DNA of 20,228 nucleotides, taken from assembly GCA_018397055.1 (NCBI GenBank), contig JAGTQS010000002.1, positions 1 through 20,228 of the forward strand. The letters are read 5' to 3'. Origin of the DNA: Candidatus Bathyarchaeota archaeon. Its GTDB lineage: Archaea; Thermoproteota; Bathyarchaeia; Bathyarchaeales; DTEX01. The notes under the pieces are model-generated. The model did no database searches. It worked only from the letters and a program-made list of their open reading frames with translations, and had not been told where the DNA came from. Below are positions 6,479 to 14,488 of the stretch, piece after piece. Made by a program: the position numbers and the translations under genes. Within the stretch, counting starts at the first letter, position 1, and every line of letters begins with the position of its first letter.

Positions 6479-7450
6479 TTGAGTTACGAAATGTGGACGG
6501 AAAAATATCGTCCCCGCTCACTAAACGACATTGTCGACCAAGAGGAAATCGTTAACAGACTGAAAAGTTTTGTTAAAGCCAAAAATGTTCCTCACTGCAT
6601 CTTCGCTGGACCACCTGGAACGGGTAAGACCACAGCTGCATTATGTCTCGCCCAAGATTTGTATGGACCAGGTTACCGCGAATACGTGATGGAATTGAAC
6701 GCCAGCGACGAAAGGGGAATAAACGTTGTTAGAGAAACCGTGAAAACTTTTGCAAGAACAAAGTCCATAGGTGAAGTTAGCTTCAAAATCCTCATTTTAG
6801 ACGAGGCGGACAACATGACAAGCGACGCTCAACAAGCCTTAAGAAGGACAATGGAGCGTTACACAGAGACCGCAAGGTTCATTCTTATCGCTAATTATAG
6901 CGGAAAAATAATTGAACCCATCCAATCTCGATGTGCGCCTTTCAGATTTACGTATCTTCCTATGGAGCACGCAATAAACTGGATAAAACACATCGCAGAA
7001 AATGAAAAACTGACAATCGAAGATGACGGGCTTGAGGCCATTCTAGAAATCAGTGGTGGAGACTTAAGGCGAGCAACAAACATCCTTCAAACTGCAGCCT
7101 CAGTTGGTAAACCTATAAACGAGGAAACTATTTACTCAGTTGTCGGCAGAGCAAATCCATCCGATGTGCAAGGAATGCTTTTAACAGCCTTAAATGGCAA
7201 TTTTGTTGAAGCGAGAAAAAAACTTAGAGACATGATTCTCAAATACGGATTAGCTGGAACCGACATCATAGGGCAAATTCACAACGAAACCTTCAAGCTA
7301 AATGTTCCAGACAAATGGAAAGTGAAACTTGCGGACATAATAGGCGAAGTGGATTTTCGACTATTACAAGGCTCAAATGAGGAAATCCAACTTAGCGCTT
7401 TGCTAGCAAAGCTGGTTGAAGCAGGAGCCGACATCAAAAGAGGACAATAA
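6479..7450 (+). CDS. rfcS: Replication factor C small subunit
   Basis: ATP-driven clamp-loader subunit that, with RfcL, opens the PCNA ring and loads it on primed DNA. From the TTG at 6479 the product has 323 residues, the family's usual length, and begins MSYEMWTEKYRP, the standard RfcS opening. GGGTG six bases upstream supports this start; the in-frame GTG at 6470 lies within that ribosome binding site. AAA+ motifs: Walker A GPPGTGKT (44-51), Walker B LILDEAD (DEAD 108-111), arginine-finger SRC (150-152), and sensor 2 GGDLRRATNILQ. The C-terminal part is the helical collar domain. An AT-rich TTAATA box near 6423-6428 could be its promoter. rfcL begins two bases after the stop, so the two are cotranscribed and made in the fixed ratio typical of archaea. 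Confidence 0.97.
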   Translation: MSYEMWTEKYRPRSLNDIVDQEEIVNRLKSFVKAKNVPHCIFAGPPGTGKTTAALCLAQDLYGPGYREYVMELNASDERGINVVRETVKTFARTKSIGEVSFKILILDEADNMTSDAQQALRRTMERYTETARFILIANYSGKIIEPIQSRCAPFRFTYLPMEHAINWIKHIAENEKLTIEDDGLEAILEISGGDLRRATNILQTAASVGKPINEETIYSVVGRANPSDVQGMLLTALNGNFVEARKKLRDMILKYGLAGTDIIGQIHNETFKLNVPDKWKVKLADIIGEVDFRLLQGSNEEIQLSALLAKLVEAGADIKRGQ

Positions 7451-7452
7451 AA

Positions 7453-8679
7453 TTGAACGTTCCGTGGACCTTAAAGTATAAACCCCAAACTCTAGATGAG
7501 GTTGTTGGAAATAAAGAAGCGAAAGACACGATATTGAGGTGGATTCGGGAATGGAACAAGAAGCCTCCTAAAAAGAGAGCACTTTTCATATATGGGCCGC
7601 CAGGAACTGGAAAAACAGTTGCAGCCGAGGCTTTGGCTAACGATCTTGGTATGGAGCTCGTTCAAAGCAACGCAAGTAACTATCGAACATCTGAAGCTGT
7701 CCAAAAATTTGCAGGCATAGCAAGTCAGTACACGACTCTGTTTGGGAAAAAAAGGCTTATTCTTTTCGACGAGCTGGATGGCATAGCTGGCAATGCAGAT
7801 CGTGGGGGGCTTCGTGAAATTACTGAGGTTATTAAAGTTACAAATTCACCAATAGTGTTGACGGCAAACAATGCGTATGATCCTCGGTTTTCAACACTTA
7901 GGGAACATTGCCAATTGGTGGAATTTAAGAAGCCTACGAGAACCGAAATAGAGACGCTTCTTAAGAAAATCTGCAGTTACGAAGGCATTGAAGCTGAGGT
8001 TGAAGCTTTAAAGCTTATCGCTGAAAGAGCTAGCGGTGACCTAAGGTCGGCAATTAACGACTTGCAAGCGTTGTCTCAAGGCAAGAAAAGGCTAACTTAC
8101 GAAGATGTCAGCTGGCTTTCAACAAGAGACCGAAAAGATGCCGTCTTCAAAGTGCTGAGCGATATTTTTTATGCTAGAAGCAGTTCAGACGCCAGAAGAG
8201 CGGTGGATGCTGCAGACGTGGACTTGGACATGCTTTTTGAGTGGATATACGAAAATGCGCCATACCAGATTAAGAATCCTAATGAATTATCTGCAGTCAT
8301 GGAGATGCTTGCAGTTGCCGACCTGTATCGTGGAAGAATAGGTTCTACGCAGAATTGGGAGCTTATACGATATTTCATAGACTTCATGACGGCGGGCGTT
8401 GCAGTTTCATGGAGCCACAAGTCTTCCGGCTGGGTTCCATTCAAGTTTCCCACCCGTATTATGATGATGTCACAGTCCAGAGCAGAAAGGGAGATATTAA
8501 CAATAATTGGATTGAAAATAGGAAAAAGGTGCCACATATCAGCAACATGTGCTATAAAAGAAGTAATTCCATATCTACGCATAATCTTCCAAGCTAATGA
8601 CAAATGGAAGAAAGGATTATCCCGATGGTTTGACTTGGATGAAGATATGGTGAATTATCTTTTAACCGTTAAAAATTAG
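7453..8679 (+). CDS. rfcL: Replication factor C large subunit, without a visible PCNA-binding tail
   Basis: Large subunit of the archaeal clamp loader. TTG at 7453 starts it two bases after rfcS; GAGGACA in the end of rfcS serves as ribosome binding site, and the product opens MNVPWTLKYKPQTLDEVVGN as expected. Walker A is GPPGTGKT (48-55), Walker B LILFDELD (103-109, acidic pair Asp106-Glu107), the sensor region VLTANNAYD, and sensor 2 ASGDLRSAINDLQ. The C-terminal collar domain ends at residue 408. Many archaeal RfcL proteins are 450-500 residues and end in a Lys-rich stretch with a PIP-box (Q..L..FF). Here the protein stops at NYLLTVKN, with neither. This shortened end looks genuine rather than a frameshift, since the following 40 bases hold no Lys-rich continuation. 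Confidence 0.95.
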   Translation: MNVPWTLKYKPQTLDEVVGNKEAKDTILRWIREWNKKPPKKRALFIYGPPGTGKTVAAEALANDLGMELVQSNASNYRTSEAVQKFAGIASQYTTLFGKKRLILFDELDGIAGNADRGGLREITEVIKVTNSPIVLTANNAYDPRFSTLREHCQLVEFKKPTRTEIETLLKKICSYEGIEAEVEALKLIAERASGDLRSAINDLQALSQGKKRLTYEDVSWLSTRDRKDAVFKVLSDIFYARSSSDARRAVDAADVDLDMLFEWIYENAPYQIKNPNELSAVMEMLAVADLYRGRIGSTQNWELIRYFIDFMTAGVAVSWSHKSSGWVPFKFPTRIMMMSQSRAEREILTIIGLKIGKRCHISATCAIKEVIPYLRIIFQANDKWKKGLSRWFDLDEDMVNYLLTVKN

Positions 8680-8725
8680 AGTTCAGCTTTATTACATAGT
8701 TTTTCAGGTAACTGGAGAATTTGCT

Positions 8726-9436
8726 TTGACAACAAGAGTTAATATACATGGAAAAAACAATCCTCAAATAAGTACGCTAATATTCGATGTAAGCGGCGTT
8801 ATTCTTAACGACTTATATACGGTTTGGAAGGCTGATTCCGAGGCGTATGAATCTTGCGGAATAGGAAAAATCAGCAGCATAGAGATTTTTAAAGAATCAT
8901 TTAAGATGCCAATTCTTGAGTATCACCGATCGATGGGGGTCCCTGACAAGGTAATTCCTGAACTTGAGGCTGCATACCGTCAGTCATACCAAAAATACAG
9001 TAAATTCATTAAGATATTTCCAGATGTAAAAAGGACCCTGAAAAAACTTAAACAAAATGGCATCACATTATCCATCGCCTCAAATATTCCAAGCGACTTT
9101 CTTATGGAACATTTAAAAAGTTTCGGGATTATCAACTATTTCAATGCCATCACAGGCCAAGATGATTGCGAAGAACAGAAACCGTCTCCAAAGCCAATTT
9201 TAGTTACCCTGCGAAAACTTGATGCAAAACCAATGAGTTCAGCATACGTTGGAGACATGGAAGAAGATATAATTGCAGGAAAAAGGGCGGGGGTTTTCAC
9301 AATTGGAATATGCCGAAAAATGGGGTACCATCCCTACTGGAAGCTAAAACGGCAAAATCCAGACTTCCTAATTAAAAACTTAAGCCAAATTTTCGAAATA
9401 ATTAAAACAAATCAAGCTAAGACAACACAAAAATAA
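8726..9436 (+). CDS. HAD-like hydrolase with Ser in place of the second catalytic Asp
   Basis: 236 residues of the haloacid dehalogenase superfamily, phosphoglycolate-phosphatase/beta-phosphoglucomutase-like group. Motif I reads LIFDVSGVI (Asp21 nucleophile, but Ser23 where phosphatases have the general acid/base Asp). Motif II is SIASN (Ser119), motif III QKPSP (Lys152), and motif IV YVGDMEEDIIAGKRAG (Asp177, Asp181). A helical cap lies between motifs I and II (about 30-95). The cytosolic substrate is unknown. Ser at the second position argues against an ordinary phosphomonoesterase; haloacid dehalogenases and phosphonatases also lack that Asp. Start: TTG at 8726, with GGAGA seven bases upstream. 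It lies 46 bases after rfcL and may be a third gene of that transcript, but I see no functional tie. Confidence 0.85.
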   Translation: MTTRVNIHGKNNPQISTLIFDVSGVILNDLYTVWKADSEAYESCGIGKISSIEIFKESFKMPILEYHRSMGVPDKVIPELEAAYRQSYQKYSKFIKIFPDVKRTLKKLKQNGITLSIASNIPSDFLMEHLKSFGIINYFNAITGQDDCEEQKPSPKPILVTLRKLDAKPMSSAYVGDMEEDIIAGKRAGVFTIGICRKMGYHPYWKLKRQNPDFLIKNLSQIFEIIKTNQAKTTQK

Positions 9437-9491
9437 CTTAACAGTCTTTTCAGAATATCCATTGAGAACCCGTGGACTTTGTTAAAAGCAA

Positions 9492-9653
9492 TTGGCAAAT
9501 TTTCTTAATAACTAAACTTTGGCAAATTTTCGTTTCGAATGTACCCACAATGCAAAAAATGGAGTTCGCACCCATGAATATTAACATTATTTTAGCAAAA
9601 ATCTTCCAAGAAATAGGAGAAAGCCCAAAAATTTGCCAAACTTTAGTTAATAA
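9492..9653. repeat. Inverted repeat with an added direct copy (TTGGCAAATTTTC cluster)
   Basis: Two 26-base arms, 9505-9530 and 9628-9653, are inverted copies with two mismatches, 97 bases apart. A further 13-base copy, TTGGCAAATTTTC (9492-9504), repeats the end of the left arm (9519-9531) at a 27-base period. The block lies in the 256-base gap between convergent genes and carries no convincing gene. It may be a small non-autonomous mobile element, a long-hairpin RNA, or a protein-binding array. No target-site duplication is obvious at the arms. Confidence 0.65.
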
Positions 9654-9662
9654 CTGACGCAA

Positions 9663-9677
9663 TATAAATAAAAAGGG
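9663..9677 (-). terminator. T-rich terminator candidate for the surface protein gene
   Basis: On the minus strand CCCTTTTTATTTATATT follows 16-30 bases after the stop at 9693. It directly abuts the inverted repeat cluster. Confidence 0.4.
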
Positions 9678-9692
9678 AGAAAGTGAGGGAGG

Positions 9693-10823
9693 TTATTTTT
9701 TCATCAAGCTTTTTACAGCAACGCCTACGACTAACCCGACAACAAGTAAAGCTATGGCAATTCCCTGCCACATCGTAACATTGCCTTGAGCTGCTGTAAC
9801 CTGGCTTTCCAGATTATCAACCTCGCCTTGCAACGTGGACACCTGGCCTTGAAGTGACGTAATTTGTCCCTGCAGTGTCGATATTTGACCTTGCATTGTT
9901 GTTATTTGGTTGTATTGCGTTATCATGGTATCTGCGAACGAGAGAACAAAATCAACAATGTTCTTAAACAGGATGGCTCCTTGTTGCGGATAGTCTATGG
10001 AGTATCTTTGGATTCCATAGAGCTCTGGCATGTACATGCCAGTATAATGGTCGAAGGGTCCATCTGCGGAGGCTATCACAATATTCTTATTAGCATAGTT
10101 AATTTCCATTACAAGCAGTGGAAACTCTCCTGTTTCTCCAACCTCATGAACTTGGGCGACAGGTTCAGTAAATTCTGCTGTTGTTCCCGTTGGGCTTGAC
10201 GTCATTATTAAGTAAACGTTTGAAGGTCTTTCCGCTTCGAGCTTGTGATACTCTCCATCATAGTAGCCCACTATTAGACCTGGACCGTGGAAGAGGGCAT
10301 AATTAACTCCTTGCACAAGGAAGCTAAGTTCAGGTGCGCAATTATCAGGAACTCCATAAACACGGTAATCTGCTCCAGCATTTGTCTCTGGATCCACCGT
10401 TTCACAGCTCTCAAACCTTAAGACGCTGCCAAGATATTCAAATAGTGCGTTACCACTTAGGACTCTGCCATTATCGCTTGGATAGTCACTGTCTCCTGCT
10501 ACCCAGATTGCTTTTCCACCAGTTGAGAACCATTGGTCAATTGCTTCGAGCTCAGAGGCAGTATAACTAAGCGCTGCGTCTACTCTTACAGATATTAGCA
10601 TCTTTGCGTCTGCGAGGTCGCTTGCAGTTAGTTCACCCATCACTAGAACCCAATTTACCCAGGTTATGTTGTTCATTATTGCTTGTAATTGACGGTCAGC
10701 CTGTAAGGCTCCTTTAGCATGAAGAACAACCTTTGGTTTAGCTGCTGTACAAGTTGGTATTGATGTTGCTGCTAAAGTCAACAGAGATACAAAAAACATA
10801 GTTGAAATTATTTTTCTTCTCAA
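9693..10823 (-). CDS. Surface protein: amidotransferase-like domain, coiled coil and C-terminal anchor
   Basis: 376 residues with a signal peptide (about 1-28, cut near CTAAKP). An extracellular alpha/beta domain (30-295) contains YTASELEAIDQWFSTGGKAIWVAGDSDYP, typical of the class I glutamine amidotransferase-like fold (GATase1/DUF4350-like). I see no catalytic Cys-His pair at the expected elbow, which has Asp111-Ser112. Next come six exact heptads (307-348: ITTMQGQ ISTLQGQ ITSLQGQ VSTLQGE VDNLESQ VTAAQGN) with Ile/Val at one core position and Met/Leu at the other in five of the six, a coiled-coil stalk. A membrane helix (353-371) and a Lys-rich end complete it. The picture is an oligomeric surface sensor or scaffold held out on a stalk. 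Start: TTG at 10823, preceded by GGAAGGA with six bases between. It is divergent from the transporter operon. Confidence 0.75.
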   Translation of the reverse strand: MRRKIISTMFFVSLLTLAATSIPTCTAAKPKVVLHAKGALQADRQLQAIMNNITWVNWVLVMGELTASDLADAKMLISVRVDAALSYTASELEAIDQWFSTGGKAIWVAGDSDYPSDNGRVLSGNALFEYLGSVLRFESCETVDPETNAGADYRVYGVPDNCAPELSFLVQGVNYALFHGPGLIVGYYDGEYHKLEAERPSNVYLIMTSSPTGTTAEFTEPVAQVHEVGETGEFPLLVMEINYANKNIVIASADGPFDHYTGMYMPELYGIQRYSIDYPQQGAILFKNIVDFVLSFADTMITQYNQITTMQGQISTLQGQITSLQGQVSTLQGEVDNLESQVTAAQGNVTMWQGIAIALLVVGLVVGVAVKSLMKK

Positions 10824-10947
10824 GTCGTTTCCTTCCTTTTTTTACTACAATTCATATAATATGCGGATGTATATTAAAATCTTTAATAGCAAAGCGTAAT
10901 TCATTATATAATTAGTAAAATATTCAATAAGGTTTGGAGGAAAAAAG
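10824..10947. promoter_or_regulatory. Divergent promoter region of surface protein and transporter operon
   Basis: A 124-base, very AT-rich gap. On the + side, ATTATATAAT (10903-10912, a perfect palindrome) fits a TATA element for the operon starting at 10948, whose ribosome binding site GGAGG lies at 10936-10940. On the minus side, TATA-like sequences occur at about 10851-10862 and 10868-10876. The two strands may be regulated together. Confidence 0.5.
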
Positions 10948-12612
10948 ATGGATAAAAGGCTGACGATTTTGGCAATATTGGTCATTGTAATCGGCTCGTT
11001 AGTTGGCATATATATTCTTTCGATGAAACCCTCGCCAACTGATAAAAAAGCCACGATAACAGGTACAGTTACTGATAACCAAACAGGTGATCCTCTGTCC
11101 GGAGTCACCGTGACTCTTAATGGGGAAACTGTTACAACTGGCTCAGATGGGACGTTTTCATTTTCGGTTAATTTAGGTTCATACAACGTTTCTGTGAGTA
11201 AAGAAGGTTATAATTCAACTTCACAGTTAGTTGAGGTAACAGAATCGACGACTTACATTCTGAATTTTGCATTAGTTGCTTCAGAATCTCAACCGCCTCC
11301 ATCCACAAAAATTGTGCTTAAAATCATAACGCGGCATGGAACCGACATTACTAACGAAGCGGAGAAGGCCTTCTTAAAGAGTGACTTAGCTAAAAGATAC
11401 AATGTTGTTGATATAGTTTGGGTTCCAGTTGGAGCAACTTTGTGGGTTGACGTGATTAACATGTCTGGAGACATCGATGTTGCTTGGGGTGGAGGACCAG
11501 TTCTTTTTGACACCGTCTTCGCTGCCGGCCTCCTTGCGCCACTAACTAGCGCCGATGTACAGTCGATATTGAACGAGATTCCTGAAGAAATCGTAGGCGT
11601 ATCAATGAAAAGATACAGCCAAGGGCAGGTCTATTGGGTAGGAGCTGCAATCTCGTCTTTTGGCTTCACAATTAATACTCAATATTTGGCAAGTATGAGT
11701 CTCCCTGTGCCTAGAACGTGGGCTGATTTAGCTAACGAGACTTACGCGGTTACCCTTCCATCTCCAAGTGTCGGAACAGCAGATGCTACAAAATCAACCT
11801 CGAACACCAGAATGTTTGAAATCATTCTGCAAGGATACGGCTGGGAAGGCGGTTGGAAGATTCTTACTCTTAAAGGAGCCAATTCAAGAATATTTGATCA
11901 ATCGGAAAGTGTCAGGGACGCTGTTATGAACGGGGAAATTGGTGTTGGAACAACTATTGATTATTATGGTTACACAGCGATGTTAGAGAACCCTAGGGTT
12001 TGCGAGTACATTTTACCAGAAGATGGAACTGTTATTAATGGAGACCCAATAGCTTTATTGAAAACTTCCCCTCACAAAGAGGCTGCTCAGGCTTTCATTG
12101 CGTGGGAGCTTTCCACCGAAGGGCAGAAAATATGGCTTATGCCAACCATCAACCGTCTTCCTATTAACCGTGCGGTTTTTGATACTCCGGAAGGAAAAGG
12201 AAGATCTGATCTTGAAGAAATTTATAACAGAACTCTTGAGGCTTTGGTTATTTCTTTCAGTGACGATTTGGCCTTGTCATACGAAAATGCTATGATGTGG
12301 TATTACCATGCGACCATAGTGAGACCTCAACTGAAGCTTATAGAAGCGTGGTTGCAGCTTACTTTGGCCAAAGAGGAAGGGAAAATTTTGCAACAAGAAT
12401 TTGTTGACTTTGTGAATAGATTAACTAATCCCATGTTGTTAACTTTCACCGATCCAGACACAGGCGAAACAGAAACTTTCACACAGGAATATGCGATAAG
12501 CATTAATCAGAAATTAACTGATCCCACGTATCGAACTGAAATGGTTACAGAATGGCAAAATGCTGCTATAGGGCGATACGATAATATAATTCAAGAACTT
12601 GGAAATCTCTAA
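10948..12612 (+). CDS. ABC transporter substrate-binding protein fused to a CarboxypepD_reg-like domain
   Basis: 554 residues. One N-terminal membrane helix (6-25) has no lipobox Cys, so the protein is anchored by the helix. Residues 34-110 form a carboxypeptidase-regulatory-like beta sandwich (ATITGTVTDNQTGDPLSGVTV, SDGTFSFSV, GSYNVSVSKEGY). A Pro/Ser linker (112-120) precedes the family 1 solute-binding domain (121-554), which resembles ferric-iron/AfuA-FbpA and 2-aminoethylphosphonate binders. It includes DIDVAWGGGPVLFDTVFAAGLLAPL and the hinge-side AAQAFIAWELSTEGQKIWLM. The ligand cannot be read from sequence. ATG at 10948 follows GGAGG by seven bases. It is the first gene of the operon; the permease follows after 42 bases. 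The extra beta-sandwich may raise the binding domain above the membrane or attach it to glycans. Confidence 0.87.
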   Translation: MDKRLTILAILVIVIGSLVGIYILSMKPSPTDKKATITGTVTDNQTGDPLSGVTVTLNGETVTTGSDGTFSFSVNLGSYNVSVSKEGYNSTSQLVEVTESTTYILNFALVASESQPPPSTKIVLKIITRHGTDITNEAEKAFLKSDLAKRYNVVDIVWVPVGATLWVDVINMSGDIDVAWGGGPVLFDTVFAAGLLAPLTSADVQSILNEIPEEIVGVSMKRYSQGQVYWVGAAISSFGFTINTQYLASMSLPVPRTWADLANETYAVTLPSPSVGTADATKSTSNTRMFEIILQGYGWEGGWKILTLKGANSRIFDQSESVRDAVMNGEIGVGTTIDYYGYTAMLENPRVCEYILPEDGTVINGDPIALLKTSPHKEAAQAFIAWELSTEGQKIWLMPTINRLPINRAVFDTPEGKGRSDLEEIYNRTLEALVISFSDDLALSYENAMMWYYHATIVRPQLKLIEAWLQLTLAKEEGKILQQEFVDFVNRLTNPMLLTFTDPDTGETETFTQEYAISINQKLTDPTYRTEMVTEWQNAAIGRYDNIIQELGNL

Positions 12613-12654
12613 TTCCCTATAATCTCTGTTTAATGTGCTCAGGCGGTCTGTATA

Positions 12655-14484
12655 GTGGAAGTAAGGAAAACCTGGAGTCGGCTTCGAAGAGAACTTGACC
12701 TGATGACGGGAACGCAGACACTCTTATCTGTTTTTATCTTGATTCTTTTCTTAATAGCGCCTTTGTTTTTGATGGTTGAGGAAGCCTTTGTTTACAAGGG
12801 CGAGGCTTCATTAAAATGGTTTTTCGACATAGTTGGAGATGCCGAGTTTGTTTCTTTCGAATCAAGGGGAGGTCGTCTATTCGAGGTTCACAGAAACATC
12901 ATGTATATTTGGGGACTTGACCACGGAATACTATTAAATACATTATTAGTTGCTGTTGTAGTAACGGTTTTTTGTTGCTTCATCGGAGTCTCAGTCGCAC
13001 TAATTATGGCCCGGTACAAATTTAGGGGTAAGGAAGCCTTAAGAATTCTGCTTCTCGTTCCGCTTCTTGCTACGCCTTTCGTCAACGCCTACGTGATAGG
13101 AAAACTTTTCAAGCCAACAGGAGGGCTGGTTAACTTTCTCTTTTTCGATGTTCTTCACTTGTTACCTTGGAGAATCGACATTGACGGTTTGTTTGGGATT
13201 GCCCTAGCACAGACTTTATCGTATTATCCAATTGTTTACCTAAATGTTTTCGCGACATTAATGAACATCGATCCGTCGCTGGAGGAACAGGCAGAGAATC
13301 TTGGTTCAAAGGGATTCCGCTTATTTCGATCTGTGACTTTGCCACTTTCGCTTCCAGGATTGGCTGCAGGAGCAATCATCGTCTTCATTTTCAGTATGGA
13401 AGATCTAGGTGCGCCTATAGGTTTTCTCGGTGCAAGGGCTAATCCGCTTTCACGAAAATTAGTTTCGTATCAAATCTACAGTTCGTTCGCTGAGGCTCTA
13501 GCTGGTGGAATCTCGCCTAGAACCTATGCTTTGGCTGTGATAATGTTGATTATCTCTGTAATTGGCTTTGTAGCTGTCAAACAATATGTTAGCTTAAAAT
13601 CCTATGCAATGCTCAGTAGAGGGGGACGTTGGAGTCCAAGAGTTAGAAAGCCGCCATTAAAATATGGATGCGTCATCTATCTGTTCCTAATTTCTTTAGT
13701 ATTCGCCGCTTCCATGCCTCAGATAGGAACTGTGCTGTTAGCTACGACAAATTGGGCTACTAGTGGCACACTTCCAACAGAGTTCACCACAAAATATCTT
13801 AATTCCCTAGCCACAAATCCCGACGTGACGAGGGCAATCATCAACAGCCTCATGTATTCCGGAGCGGCGATTATGATCATGGTTCTAGTAGGAGCAAGCA
13901 TAGCCTATGTTGTGGCTCGACGTGACATTCCAGGTCGGTCATTGCTGGACGTGTTTGCGACAATACCCGTAGCAGTACCTGGAATCGCCTTAGCCGTAGG
14001 TTACTTTCTTTTCTTTTCAAGAAACTTCAGAGGAACCCTTTTAGACCCATTAACGGATCCTGTGCTTTTACTTATTTTTGCTTATTCTGTTAGGAGGCTT
14101 CCATTCACGAGTCGGGCGATATTCGCTGGGCTTCAACAAATCGATGTTAGCTTAGAGGAAGCTTCGTTGAATATTGGGGCAAAGCGGTCTACGACCTTTC
14201 TGCGGATTGTTCTCCCAATGATAGTTTCAAACATTGTTGGCGGCGGAATCCTTTCTTTTGTTTATTCAATGTCTGAAGTCAGTACAAGTTCAACATTAGG
14301 AGCTCTGCGGGAAGATAGGATGCCAATAACCTTCTTTATAAGCCAAATTGTCTACGGCGTAGCTGCTGTTGGAGCCGTAAGCATTGGCGCGGCTTTGTGC
14401 GTTCTTTTGATGTCTATTCAGATTCTTGCTATGGTTATCTCGAACTTAATTCTCAAACAACGTGTAGCTTTCTTGGGAGTGTAA
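12655..14484 (+). CDS. ABC transporter permease, two fused inner-membrane domains (FbpB-type)
   Basis: 609 residues containing two copies of the binding-protein-dependent permease domain, as in ferric-iron FbpB/AfuB permeases. About twelve membrane helices are predicted from the hydrophobic runs. The ATPase-contacting EAA loops are SLEEQAENLGSKGFRLFRSV (208-227) and SLEEASLNIGAKRSTTFLRI (499-518), both with the conserved Gly. The first half has an inserted extracellular loop (about 45-90) before the core, and another hydrophobic insert near 150-175. Start: GTG at 12655 after a weak GGCGGT; no ATG exists before the first helix. It gives the transport channel for the preceding binding protein and is powered by the following ATPase, which starts four bases after the stop. 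Confidence 0.93.
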   Translation: MEVRKTWSRLRRELDLMTGTQTLLSVFILILFLIAPLFLMVEEAFVYKGEASLKWFFDIVGDAEFVSFESRGGRLFEVHRNIMYIWGLDHGILLNTLLVAVVVTVFCCFIGVSVALIMARYKFRGKEALRILLLVPLLATPFVNAYVIGKLFKPTGGLVNFLFFDVLHLLPWRIDIDGLFGIALAQTLSYYPIVYLNVFATLMNIDPSLEEQAENLGSKGFRLFRSVTLPLSLPGLAAGAIIVFIFSMEDLGAPIGFLGARANPLSRKLVSYQIYSSFAEALAGGISPRTYALAVIMLIISVIGFVAVKQYVSLKSYAMLSRGGRWSPRVRKPPLKYGCVIYLFLISLVFAASMPQIGTVLLATTNWATSGTLPTEFTTKYLNSLATNPDVTRAIINSLMYSGAAIMIMVLVGASIAYVVARRDIPGRSLLDVFATIPVAVPGIALAVGYFLFFSRNFRGTLLDPLTDPVLLLIFAYSVRRLPFTSRAIFAGLQQIDVSLEEASLNIGAKRSTTFLRIVLPMIVSNIVGGGILSFVYSMSEVSTSSTLGALREDRMPITFFISQIVYGVAAVGAVSIGAALCVLLMSIQILAMVISNLILKQRVAFLGV

Positions 14485-14488
14485 TAAA

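Noticed and set aside
8169..8603. 144-codon minus-strand open frame within rfcL.
   Set aside because: It is antisense to conserved clamp-loader sequence and has no independent support.
9450..9662. Open frames of 60-70 codons on both strands in the gap after the HAD-like gene.
   Set aside because: They arise from the inverted repeat block; the translations repeat the same words and show no protein family or ribosome binding site.
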